From assembly GCF_002119725.1 (NCBI RefSeq), contig NZ_CP021109.1, positions 2,108,001-2,172,000 on the forward strand: a stretch of 64,000 nucleotides of DNA, written 5' to 3'. This document shows, one piece after another, positions 20,367-27,660 of the stretch. Position 1 is the stretch's first letter. Each line of letters opens with the position of its first letter. Below the pieces are notes generated by a model. The model was not told the origin of the DNA. It made no database searches and was given only the letters and a program-made list of their open reading frames with translations. The position numbers and the translations under genes were made by a program. Origin of the DNA: Bordetella genomosp. 9. Its GTDB lineage: Bacteria > Pseudomonadota > Gammaproteobacteria > Burkholderiales > Burkholderiaceae_B.

Positions 20367-21224
20367 TCAGTCTTCCCGCACGTCCAGGGTGTAGCGGGCC
20401 CGGGGATCCTGTGCCAGCACCTGCTTCAGCCAGGGCAGCGCTTCTTTCAAGGCAGCGGCCAGCGTCCATGGCGGATTGATCAGGAACATCCCGCTGCCAT
20501 GCAGGCCGAATCCGTCGGCCGCCGGTTTCCTGACCGACAGGGCGGCGTGCAGCCAGCGTTTCGCGCCCAGCTTTTCCAGCTGGCGGGGCAGTTCCTGCGA
20601 CTCCCGGCGCTGCACCAGCGGATACCAGACGGCGTAGGTGCCGGTGGCGAAACGCTTCAGGCCCTCCTTGACCGCCAGGGTCACCCGCCGATAGTCCTGC
20701 TTGTCCTCGTAGGACGGATCGATCAGCACCAGGCCGCGGCGGGGCGGGGGCGGCAGCAGCGCCTTCATGCCTTCGAACCCGTCCGTATCGAAAATCGTGG
20801 TCTGGCGCAGGGCGATGCCACCCTGCTGCTCGAGGTTGCCGACCAGGACCTCCGCTTCCGTGGGATGAGCTTCGAAGAGCCGCAGCCGGTCATGGTCGCG
20901 CATGGCGTCCAGCGCCAGCCAGGGCGATCCGGGGTAGTGGCGCAGGGTTCCGGCCGGGTTGTATGCCCGTATCCGCTCCAGGTACCGGGCCAGCAGCGGC
21001 GGCGCGTCGGCGCGGTTCCAGAGGCGGCCGATGCCATCGGCGAACTCCGCGTTCTTCGCTGCCCAATCGCTGTCCAGGCGGTACAGCCCGGCGCCGGCGT
21101 GAGTATCGATGATCCAGTACGGCGTGTCTTTCTGGCCCAGGTAATCCAGCACGTGGATCAGGATGGCGTGCTTCAGCACGTCGGCATGATTGCCGGCGTG
21201 AAAGGCGTGTCGATAGCTGAACAA
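20367..21224 (-). CDS. rlmJ: 23S rRNA (adenine(2030)-N(6))-methyltransferase
   Basis: A 285-residue SAM-dependent enzyme, near the 280 residues of Escherichia RlmJ, that methylates A2030 of 23S rRNA. The family start FSYRHAFHAGNHADVLKHAIL is fully conserved, IIDTHAGAGLYRL forms the SAM site, and LVLIDPSYEDKQDY is the DPxY catalytic motif of N6-adenine methyltransferases. The start codon must be TTG: it falls exactly at the conserved first residue, AGGA stands about eight bases upstream, and the only in-frame ATG lies 33 codons further up in sequence that looks non-coding. The ugpQ gene ends 22 bp upstream. Confidence 0.93.
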   Translation of the reverse strand: MFSYRHAFHAGNHADVLKHAILIHVLDYLGQKDTPYWIIDTHAGAGLYRLDSDWAAKNAEFADGIGRLWNRADAPPLLARYLERIRAYNPAGTLRHYPGSPWLALDAMRDHDRLRLFEAHPTEAEVLVGNLEQQGGIALRQTTIFDTDGFEGMKALLPPPPRRGLVLIDPSYEDKQDYRRVTLAVKEGLKRFATGTYAVWYPLVQRRESQELPRQLEKLGAKRWLHAALSVRKPAADGFGLHGSGMFLINPPWTLAAALKEALPWLKQVLAQDPRARYTLDVRED

Positions 21225-21246
21225 GCGCGTTCCTCGTCGTGTCGGA

Positions 21247-22002
21247 CTACGCGTCCGGCCGGATGGTGGCCAGCTCGTCCGTGAAGATGGCGTCCACGCC
21301 CCAATCGAGCAGATCGCGTGCACGCGCGGGGTCGTTCACGGTCCACGCCGACAAGCGGTAGCCGGCCCCGTGCACCGCCTTGACCAATTCCGGCGTCACG
21401 TCCTTCTGGTTGACGTTCAGGGCAATGCAGTCGTGCTGCACCAGCCTGTCGCGCCAGTCCATGGGAATCTTTTCCACCAGCAAGGCGCGCGGCAGCTGCG
21501 GCGCGGCGACGTGCGCCGCGGCCAGCGCTTCTTCTGAAAACGAAGACAGCAGCGGCGCCACAGGCGCGTCCCGCCATAGTTCGCGCACGGCCAGCGCGAC
21601 CGCCGTTCCGGTTTCCGTCTCGCGGCCCGGGCACGGCTTGATTTCGACATTGCTGGCGATGCCTTGTTCGATGGTATAGCGCGCCACTTCCTCAAGCGTG
21701 GGAATTCGCGCGCCGGCGTAGGCAGGCGAATGCCAGGCGCCGGCGTCGAGGCGGGCCAGTTCGGCATAGGTCATGTTGCGGGCGGGACCCTTGCCGTCCG
21801 TGGTGCGGTCGACGTCGTCGTCATGCAGCAGGATCAGCACGTCGTCCTTGCTCAGTTTGACGTCGTACTCGAACATGCGGAAGCCATGTTCGGCGCCGGC
21901 GCGCATGCCGGCCATGGTGTTTTCCGGGGCAAGCCGGCCGCCGCCGCGATGGGCGATCAGGCGCGGGTAGGGCCAGGTGGGAAGCGGCGTATCCATGGAC
22001 AT
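21247..22002 (-). CDS. ugpQ: Glycerophosphodiester phosphodiesterase
   Basis: A 251-residue cytoplasmic enzyme that hydrolyses glycerophosphodiesters to glycerol-3-phosphate and an alcohol. The GDPD motif is intact: AHRGGGRLAPENTMAGMRAG at the N-terminus, then the metal ligand and general base region EYDVKLSKDDVLILLHDDDVDRTTDG, and VEIKPCPGRE. Length matches UgpQ (247). It ends DAIFTDELATIRPDA, typical of the family. Two ATGs two codons apart are possible; the first is used. It is separated by 30 kb from the ugpBAEC transport operon, with which it would cooperate in using glycerophosphodiesters as phosphate or carbon sources. Confidence 0.92.
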   Translation of the reverse strand: MSMDTPLPTWPYPRLIAHRGGGRLAPENTMAGMRAGAEHGFRMFEYDVKLSKDDVLILLHDDDVDRTTDGKGPARNMTYAELARLDAGAWHSPAYAGARIPTLEEVARYTIEQGIASNVEIKPCPGRETETGTAVALAVRELWRDAPVAPLLSSFSEEALAAAHVAAPQLPRALLVEKIPMDWRDRLVQHDCIALNVNQKDVTPELVKAVHGAGYRLSAWTVNDPARARDLLDWGVDAIFTDELATIRPDA

Positions 22003-22049
22003 AAAACCTATCGAAAATGTGGCACGATCCGGCAAGGATACAGCAGGGG

Positions 22050-22076
22050 TTGACCCCCGCCGGGAGGTGTTAAACT
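22050..22076 (+). promoter_or_regulatory. Promoter-like TTGACC / TAAACT pair
   Basis: TTGACC at 22050-22055 and TAAACT at 22071-22076 with 15-bp spacing, slightly shorter than ideal, in the gap between ugpQ and ppiD. The predicted transcript start is near 22083. It could drive ppiD or a short RNA ending at the terminator that follows. Confidence 0.4.
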
Positions 22077-22082
22077 CCAGCC

Positions 22083-22136
22083 CGCTGATCCGGTACCAAC
22101 CAGCAAGAAAAAGGGCGAATCGGGTTCGCCTTTTTT
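22083..22136 (+). ncRNA. Candidate short RNA or attenuated leader before ppiD
   Basis: A ~54-nt transcript is predicted from a promoter-like pair and a strong terminator that frame no coding sequence. It includes the segment CTGATCCGGTACCAACCAGC and no start codon. I do not recognise a known RNA family. The alternative is a remnant of the tRNA or hupB terminator often found upstream of ppiD in related genomes. Confidence 0.3.
22108..22136. terminator. Canonical rho-independent terminator upstream of ppiD
   Basis: An A-rich run precedes the stem GGCGAA (22114-22119), loop TCGGG, TTCGCC (22125-22130), followed by six T. It is also terminator-like on the other strand. No gene ends here on either strand: ugpQ starts 106 bp to the left and ppiD starts 55 bp to the right. 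It therefore terminates either a short RNA or an attenuated ppiD leader. Confidence 0.85.
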
Positions 22137-22190
22137 GTCTTTATCGCGGATCGACACGGGTTTCCGTGTGCCCGCCGCAACAGGGACTCC

Positions 22191-24146
22191 ATGTTCGATT
22201 TCATTCGCAACCATCAGCGGTGGATGCAATTCATCCTGCTGATCCTGATTGTTCCGTCCTTTGTCTTTTTCGGCGTGCAAAGCTATAGCAGCTTCATGTC
22301 CGAAGAACCGAAAATGGCAACGGTGAACGGCAAGCCGATCACCCAGCGCGAATACGACCTGGCCCGGCGCGAGCAACTGGACCAGTACCGGCAGATGATG
22401 GGCGCGCAGTTCGACCCGGCCCTGCTGGACACGCCCGCCATGCGCCAGCGGCTGCTGGATCAATTGATCAATCAACGCCTGCTGGCCGCGGCCGCCGCCG
22501 ACAACCGGTTCTCCGTGTCGGACGAGACGCTGCGCAATACCATTGCGTCCAATCCCGCCGTGCAGGAAGGCGGCCGATTCTCTCCGGAACGTTACCGCAG
22601 CGTGCTCGCCGCGCAAGGGCTGACGCCGGCAGCTTTCGAAGCCGGCCTGCGCCGCGATCTGGCGATCGCGCGCGTGTTGGATCCGGTGGGTCAGTCGGCC
22701 CGCGTGCCGACGGCCGTGGCCACGTCCATCGAGCATGCCTTGACGGAAACCCGTCACGTGCTGACGCGCCGCTACGCGGCGGCGGACTACCGCAAACAGG
22801 TGCAGGTCAGCGACGCCGACGTGCAGAAGTGGTATGACGAGAACAAGCAGCAGTACCAGGTCCCCGACCAGGTAAAGGCGCAATACGTGGTGCTGGACGA
22901 AGCCGCGGCAAGCGCCGGCATCCAGGTCAGCGATGACGATATCGCCAAGTACTACGAGCAGAACAAGAGCCGCTTCGGCCAGCCCGAACGGCGGCGCGCC
23001 AGCCACATCATGATCGAGCTGCCGGCCAATGCGTCGGACGCCCAGCGCAAGGCGGCGCGCGCCAAGGCCGACGACATCGCCAGGCAGGCCGCCGAACACC
23101 CGGCCCAGTTCGCGGAACTCGCCAGGAAGTATTCACAGGATGCCGGCTCGGCGTCCAAGGGCGGCGACCTGGGATGGATTGCGCCCGGGATGCTTACCCC
23201 GGCCTTGCAAAAGGCCCTCGACGGACTGAACAAGGGTCAGGTGTCGGGCGTTGTCGAAAGCCCGTATGGCTTTCACGTCCTGCAGTTGACAGACCTGCAG
23301 CCCGCCCAGACCAAACCTTTGGCCGAAGTGCGCCAGCAGATCCAGGACGAGATCCGCAAGCAGATCGCATCCTCGCGCTTTTCCGATATGGCGACGAAGC
23401 TGACCTCGCTGGTCTATGACCAGCGCGACAGCCTGCGGCCCGCCGCCGATGCGCTCGGTTTGAAGATCCGCGAGGCGGGCGGCATCACGCGTACCGGCCT
23501 GCTGCCGCAGGAAGAGGCGGGCGCCGACGCGGCTTCGGCCAGCCCGGATTCCGCGCTGCTGGATAACGCACGTGTCCGCCAGGCGCTGTTCAGTCCCGAA
23601 GTGCTGCGCGACAAGCAGAACTCCGGCGTGATCGAACTTTCCCCGGACAGGATGCTCGTGGTCCGCGTGGCCGCCTACACGCCGGCTCATGTGCCGCCGC
23701 TGGATAAGTTGAAAGACAAGATCCACGCGCGCCTGGTGGAACAGCGAGCGGCCGACGCTGCCGCTAAGGCCGGCGAGCAGGCGCTGGAATCGTTGCGGAA
23801 GAATCCGTCGGCGCCCGCGGACGGTTTCGGCGGCGCTGTGGACGTTTCGCGCCAGGATCCGCAGAACCTGTCGCGCCCCGTGCTCGAGGCCGTCATGCGC
23901 GCGCCCGGCTCGCCGCTGCCGTCCTATGCGGGTGCCCGCGACGGTGACGATTACGTGGTGGCCCGCATCGACAAGGTCGAAGCGGGCAAGGTGGAACCGG
24001 ACGCCGTGACCGCGCTCAGCAAACAGCTGTCCGACGCCTGGGGACAGGCCGAGGACGAAGCGGTGCTGAAGATGCTGCGCACGCAATACAAAGTGGAGAT
24101 CGCGCCCGAAGCCGCGCGAATCCTGCAGGGCGGCGAGGTGGGGTAA
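22191..24146 (+). CDS. ppiD: Periplasmic folding chaperone PpiD (SurA N-terminal and parvulin domains)
   Basis: A 651-residue protein anchored in the inner membrane. Residues ~10-33 form the single transmembrane helix (RWMQFILLILIVPSFVFFGVQS) and the rest faces the periplasm. The SurA-like chaperone region follows (NGKPITQREYDLARREQLDQYRQMMG). The central parvulin domain is at ~265-370 (RRASHIMIELPANASDAQRKAARAKADDIARQ, FAELARKYSQDAGSASKGGDLGWIAPGMLTPALQKAL, ESPYGFHVLQLTD). PpiD helps newly exported proteins leave the Sec translocon. Length is slightly above Escherichia PpiD (623). GGGACTCC precedes the ATG. The gene ends just before two tandem copies of the GC-rich repeat. Confidence 0.94.
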   Translation: MFDFIRNHQRWMQFILLILIVPSFVFFGVQSYSSFMSEEPKMATVNGKPITQREYDLARREQLDQYRQMMGAQFDPALLDTPAMRQRLLDQLINQRLLAAAAADNRFSVSDETLRNTIASNPAVQEGGRFSPERYRSVLAAQGLTPAAFEAGLRRDLAIARVLDPVGQSARVPTAVATSIEHALTETRHVLTRRYAAADYRKQVQVSDADVQKWYDENKQQYQVPDQVKAQYVVLDEAAASAGIQVSDDDIAKYYEQNKSRFGQPERRRASHIMIELPANASDAQRKAARAKADDIARQAAEHPAQFAELARKYSQDAGSASKGGDLGWIAPGMLTPALQKALDGLNKGQVSGVVESPYGFHVLQLTDLQPAQTKPLAEVRQQIQDEIRKQIASSRFSDMATKLTSLVYDQRDSLRPAADALGLKIREAGGITRTGLLPQEEAGADAASASPDSALLDNARVRQALFSPEVLRDKQNSGVIELSPDRMLVVRVAAYTPAHVPPLDKLKDKIHARLVEQRAADAAAKAGEQALESLRKNPSAPADGFGGAVDVSRQDPQNLSRPVLEAVMRAPGSPLPSYAGARDGDDYVVARIDKVEAGKVEPDAVTALSKQLSDAWGQAEDEAVLKMLRTQYKVEIAPEAARILQGGEVG

Positions 24147-24154
24147 GTCCAAGG

Positions 24155-24243
24155 CCCACCCCCGAAGCGCTGCGCGCTTCCCCCTCAAGGGGGCGACGCT
24201 GGCGGACCGGCAGAGCCGGATCCGCGGCGTCCCCGATCGGGGC
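24155..24243 (+). repeat. GC-rich three-hairpin intergenic repeat, copy A
   Basis: Begins CCCACCCCCGAAGCGC. It contains three dyads: GAAGCGC...GCGCTTC, CCCCCTCAAGGGGG, and a GGACCGGC...GCCGGATCC arm, and ends in CCCCGATCGGGG. It starts 8 bp after the ppiD stop codon. The same unit recurs at 24253, 30776, 30870, 53871 and 53966. Confidence 0.85.
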
Positions 24244-24252
24244 GGAGGCTAG

Positions 24253-24340
24253 CCCACTCCGAAGCGCTGCGCACTTCCCCCTCAAGGGGGCGACGCTGGC
24301 GGACCGGCGAAGCCGGATCCGCGGCGGCCCCGATCGGGGC
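24253..24340 (+). repeat. GC-rich three-hairpin intergenic repeat, copy B
   Basis: Second tandem copy, about 90% identical to copy A by eye and in the same orientation, ending 6 bp before the tesA stop codon. The pair fills the gap between the convergent ppiD and tesA genes and may act as terminator structures. Confidence 0.85.
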
Positions 24341-24346
24341 GGGGGC

Positions 24347-25012
24347 TTAGTTCAGCATGGGGCGTAGGCCGGCCCAGACGTTTTCCAGGAGCCGTGGCTG
24401 GCCCGCTTCGTTGGGGTGGATGCCGTCGGGCTGGAAGAAGTCGCGGTTGGTGGCGATGCCTTCCATGAAAAACGGCACCAGGCCGGTGTTTTCCGCGCTG
24501 GCGACCTTTTCGAACAGGTCGCGGAATTGTTCGGTGTAGGCGCGGCCGTAATTGGGCGGAATCTGCATGCCCACCAGCAGGACGCGTGCGCCGGCCTGCT
24601 TGGCCTGGCGCGCCATCGCGGTCAGGTTTTGCTGCGTCATCGACAGAGGCAGGCCGCGCAGCGCGTCGTTCGATCCCAGCTCCAGGATGACGATTGCAGG
24701 GCGGTGCTGCTTGAGCAGCGGCGGCAGGCGCGTCAGGCCGCCGGTGGTGGTGTCGCCGCTGATGCTCGCGTTGACCACCGTCCATCCCGTATGCTCCCGC
24801 TCCAGGCGCTGGCCGAGCAGAGGCACCCAACCTGTGCCGCGCGCGATGCCATATTCAGCGGATAAGCTATCGCCGACGACCAGGATGGTGCGCGTCCGCT
24901 GAGCCGCGCCGGGGGTGGGGGAACCGGATCCCGCAAGCGTGGTCTGAGCATGGGCGGCGGACGTCAGCAGGACCAGGGCGGCCGCGAAAAGAAATCGGAT
25001 GAGGGGTCGCAT
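24347..25012 (-). CDS. tesA: Periplasmic SGNH esterase: acyl-CoA thioesterase I / lysophospholipase L1
   Basis: A 221-residue SGNH-fold hydrolase with a cleavable signal peptide (MRPLIRFLFAAALVLLTSAAHA), hence periplasmic. All catalytic blocks are present: block I VVGDSLSAEYG with the nucleophile Ser, block II Gly in NASISGDTT, block III LGSND, and block V DGIHPNEAG with Asp and His. Members hydrolyse acyl-CoAs, lysophospholipids and other esters. Its start codon overlaps, on the opposite strand, the start codon of the ABC ATPase gene, so the two divergent genes have no separate 5' spacer. No clear ribosome-binding site is seen upstream. An in-frame extension upstream would lie antiparallel to the ATPase and is discarded. 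Confidence 0.93.
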   Translation of the reverse strand: MRPLIRFLFAAALVLLTSAAHAQTTLAGSGSPTPGAAQRTRTILVVGDSLSAEYGIARGTGWVPLLGQRLEREHTGWTVVNASISGDTTTGGLTRLPPLLKQHRPAIVILELGSNDALRGLPLSMTQQNLTAMARQAKQAGARVLLVGMQIPPNYGRAYTEQFRDLFEKVASAENTGLVPFFMEGIATNRDFFQPDGIHPNEAGQPRLLENVWAGLRPMLN

Positions 25013-25688
25013 GGGTACGGGAAACGCGATAGAAGTGCGGGGGCTGGGGAAGAAAGTGGCCGACGCGGGCGGGACGCTGGCCATCCTGGATGGAATCGAT
25101 TTTACGGTCCCCGCCGGCGCGGCCCTGGCCATTACAGGCAGCTCGGGATCGGGCAAGTCCACCTTGCTCGGACTGCTGGCGGGCCTGGACGTTCCCACGG
25201 CGGGGTCGGTCTCATTGGCCGGCCGCGACCTGTTCGCGCTGGACGAGGACGGCCGCGCCCGCCTGCGGGCCAATCACGTCGGTTTCGTCTTCCAGTCCTT
25301 TCAATTGCTGCCCAACCTGACAGCGCTCGAAAACGTCATGTTGCCGCTGGAGCTGGCCGGGCTTCCGGCGCGCGACCCGGCCATCGCCATGCTCGAGCGC
25401 GTGGGGCTGGCCGGCCGTCTGCACCACTATCCCAGGACGCTGTCGGGCGGCGAACAGCAACGGGTATCCCTGGCCCGGGCCTTCGTAGTCAGGCCGGACC
25501 TGCTGTTCGCCGACGAGCCGACCGGCAGCCTGGACGCCGCCACCGGGGCCCGCGTCATCGACCTGATCTTCGAACTGCACCGCGAGCATCGCGCGACGCT
25601 GGTGCTGGTGACGCACGATGCCAGCCTGGCCGCCCGCTGCGAGCGCCAGCTCGTGCTCGCGGCGGGGCGGGTCGTCTCCGCGGCGTGA
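25011..25688 (+). CDS. ybbA: ABC transporter ATP-binding protein (YbbA/LolD-like)
   Basis: A 225-residue ATPase of the MacB/LolD/YbbA branch: Walker A GSSGSGKST, Q-loop FQSFQLLPNLTALENVMLPLELAGL, signature LSGGEQQRVSLARAFV, Walker B LLFADEPTGSLD and switch His in VLVTHDASL. In most relatives it lies divergent from tesA and is followed by a large YbbP-type permease; here the permease is missing and the next gene is an unrelated oxidoreductase on the other strand. Either the permease is encoded elsewhere or the ATPase is an orphan. The ATG chosen has GAGGGG just upstream; an ATG four codons earlier has a weaker site. Confidence 0.9.
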   Translation: MGTGNAIEVRGLGKKVADAGGTLAILDGIDFTVPAGAALAITGSSGSGKSTLLGLLAGLDVPTAGSVSLAGRDLFALDEDGRARLRANHVGFVFQSFQLLPNLTALENVMLPLELAGLPARDPAIAMLERVGLAGRLHHYPRTLSGGEQQRVSLARAFVVRPDLLFADEPTGSLDAATGARVIDLIFELHREHRATLVLVTHDASLAARCERQLVLAAGRVVSAA

Positions 25689-25704
25689 ATCGAGCGAGGC
25701 GGGA

Positions 25705-27117
25705 TCATGCCGCCGGGCGCGCGTGCTCTTGGGCGTCGGGGCGGATGTTCTGGTTGTGGCGGAAAAGATTGTGCGGATCGTAGCGGGCCTTCACGGTCCG
25801 CAGCCGCGCGATGTTCGGCCCATAGGCGGCGTCGATCCGCGCGGACTCGTCGTCTGTCATAAAGTTGACGTAGACGCTGCCCAGCGCGAAGGCCGCCGCG
25901 CGATCGAAGAAATCGCGCGCCCAGCCGATGCAGGCGGCGTCGTCCGCGGCATCGTTCCAACGCGCGTGAACATTGACGATGTATTTCGCATCGCGGTTCG
26001 CATACGCCATGGCGTCCGGCGGGACGCGGCCGGCCTTGCCGCCAAGTTGTCCCAGGAAGATTTCACATTGGGGCGATGGCAGACGGCCGGCGGCGTCGAT
26101 CAGGGTGTCGAAAAGCCCGTCCTGCAAGTCGGCGAAGTCGTGCGATTTCCAGTAATTGCGCGCGCCCGGCGTAAGCAGCGGGTCGAACGCCTTCTGCCAG
26201 GCGACGTAGGGCATCGCGCCAAGGTGTTCGCCATAGGGCGTGCCGAAGTGCCGCAGCGGCTCGACGGCCTGCGGACCGTCCTCCACGTCGCCGCTATAGC
26301 ACATCGCGAAGACCGCCACCGGTTTGCCATGCGTTTCCGGCGGCAGAAAGGGCAGCGGAGGCGCCAGGCGCAGCACCGCCCATACAGTCAGTTCTTCCGG
26401 CATCGCGGCCGCGGCCGCGCGGTAGGCGCGCAGTGCGTTGGCGGCCTGCTCCATGGGCAGCACGAGCAGCCCGCCGTAGATCTGCGGACCGAGCGGGTGG
26501 AGCTCGAATTCGAACGTCGTGACGACGCCGAAATTGCCGCCGCCGCCGCGTATCGCCCAGAACAGGTCTTCCTGCTCGGCCGCGCTGGCGTGATGCAGCG
26601 CGCCGTCGGCCGTCAGGACGTCGGCCGCGCGCAGGTTGTCGATGGTCATGCCGAAACGGCGGCTCAGCCAGCCGAAGCCGCCGCCCAAAGTCAGGCCCGC
26701 CACGCCGGTGGTCGAATTGATGCCCAGGGGCGTGGCCAGGCCGAATGCCTGTGCCTCATGGTCGAAGTCGGCGAGCGTGGCGCCCGGCTCCACATATGCG
26801 CGCCGCGCCTGCGGATCGATGCGCACAGATCGCATGGCCGACAGATCGATCATCACGCCCTGGTCGCAGACGGCGCTGCCGGCGATATTGTGGCCAGCGC
26901 CGCGTACGCTCAGCGGCAAGCCGTGTTCGTGGGCGAAACGAACGCCGCAGCGCACGTCCGCGACGCCGGCGCAGCGCACGATGAGCGCCGGGCGGCGATC
27001 GATCATGGCGTTCCAGACGCGGCGCGTTTCGTCGTATTCGGCGTCTGAAGGCGTGATGACGCGGCCGCGTAGGGCCGCCTTCAGGTCGTCCATGGCGGTA
27101 TGGGACAGCGTGAACAT
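25705..27117 (-). CDS. FAD-binding oxidoreductase with berberine-bridge (BBE) C-terminus
   Basis: A 470-residue flavoprotein of the PCMH/BBE class. Residues ~40-210 are the FAD-binding domain (PALIVRCAGVADVRCGVRFAHEHGLPLSVRGAGHNIAGSAVCDQGVMIDLS, TTGVAGLTLGGGFGWLSRRFGMTIDNL, DLFWAIRGGGGNFGVVT). The His in RGAGHN is the residue that in many relatives carries the covalent 8-alpha flavin link. The C-terminal YGPNIARLRTVKARYDPHNLFRHNQNI is the BBE motif. Relatives oxidise sugars, alkaloids or polyketides; the substrate here is unknown. No signal peptide is seen. It converges on the ABC ATPase with a 16-bp gap. The 200 bp upstream towards the DUF1059 gene shows only one hairpin. Confidence 0.9.
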   Translation of the reverse strand: MFTLSHTAMDDLKAALRGRVITPSDAEYDETRRVWNAMIDRRPALIVRCAGVADVRCGVRFAHEHGLPLSVRGAGHNIAGSAVCDQGVMIDLSAMRSVRIDPQARRAYVEPGATLADFDHEAQAFGLATPLGINSTTGVAGLTLGGGFGWLSRRFGMTIDNLRAADVLTADGALHHASAAEQEDLFWAIRGGGGNFGVVTTFEFELHPLGPQIYGGLLVLPMEQAANALRAYRAAAAAMPEELTVWAVLRLAPPLPFLPPETHGKPVAVFAMCYSGDVEDGPQAVEPLRHFGTPYGEHLGAMPYVAWQKAFDPLLTPGARNYWKSHDFADLQDGLFDTLIDAAGRLPSPQCEIFLGQLGGKAGRVPPDAMAYANRDAKYIVNVHARWNDAADDAACIGWARDFFDRAAAFALGSVYVNFMTDDESARIDAAYGPNIARLRTVKARYDPHNLFRHNQNIRPDAQEHARPAA

Positions 27118-27296
27118 GAGAACCCCCTTGGCGGGCGCCTGTCGTCATGAAGCGCCTCGCCACGACAGATGCCGGCGGGTGGGCGCGGCCGCGAGCCAGC
27201 CGTCCGCGCATCTGTTGCGCCGGGGCGGAAATGCGGCATGCACGTCCGCCCCTGGCGCGCGCACGAGCGGCCGCGCCGGTGCGGCCGCATCATGAG

Positions 27297-27314
27297 GGCC
27301 GGCGTGTGCCGGCC
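27297..27314 (-). terminator. Hairpin just after the DUF1059 gene
   Basis: A perfect 7-bp stem GGCCGGC / GCCGGCC with GTGT loop lies 6 bp downstream of the DUF1059 stop codon on the reverse strand. There is no T-run. Confidence 0.45.
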
Positions 27315-27320
27315 GCCGGG

Positions 27321-27533
27321 TCAGGCGCGCTGCGGCGCCTCCACGGGCGGGGTGCCGTCGTGGAATAGCGTGCGGATCTGCTGCCGCAGCTCCGGCGTGT
27401 CGGTGTGGTGGTGGACCGCGCAGGCGTGCTGCACGGCGGCTTCCAGCAATTCCTCTTCGGAATCCGCGGACAGGGCGACGGAACAGTTCGCCTCGCTGGG
27501 GAATTCGCGGCAATCGATGTATTTGCGGGTCAT
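27321..27533 (-). CDS. DUF1059 domain-containing small protein
   Basis: A 70-residue protein matching DUF1059: RKYIDCREFPSEANCSVALSADSEEELLEAAVQHACAVHHHTDTPELRQQIRTLF. Conserved cysteines (Cys8, Cys17, Cys38) and a His cluster are visible, consistent with the family but without an established function. The strand has GGAG about 7 bases before the ATG. A TATACT -10-like hexamer on the reverse strand (27579-27584) lies ~45 bp upstream of the start. It stands between the FAD oxidoreductase and an EamA transporter, all on the same strand, but gaps of 130-200 bp argue against tight coupling. Confidence 0.85.
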   Translation of the reverse strand: MTRKYIDCREFPSEANCSVALSADSEEELLEAAVQHACAVHHHTDTPELRQQIRTLFHDGTPPVEAPQRA

Positions 27534-27660
27534 GGTTCGCTCCTCCCAAACGCCGCCGGTAAGCCGTTTGTCGGATCGAGTATAGGAGTCGGCGCCCGGC
27601 CGTGGCCGCGCCTACGCCGAAAGGCGTCAACCATGGCGGCCGCGCCAGCCGCCAAGCCGT

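Noticed and set aside
22111..22135. tRNA T-arm-like sequence CGGGTTCGCC
   Set aside because: It is part of a rho-independent terminator stem; no acceptor, D or anticodon arm can be built around it.
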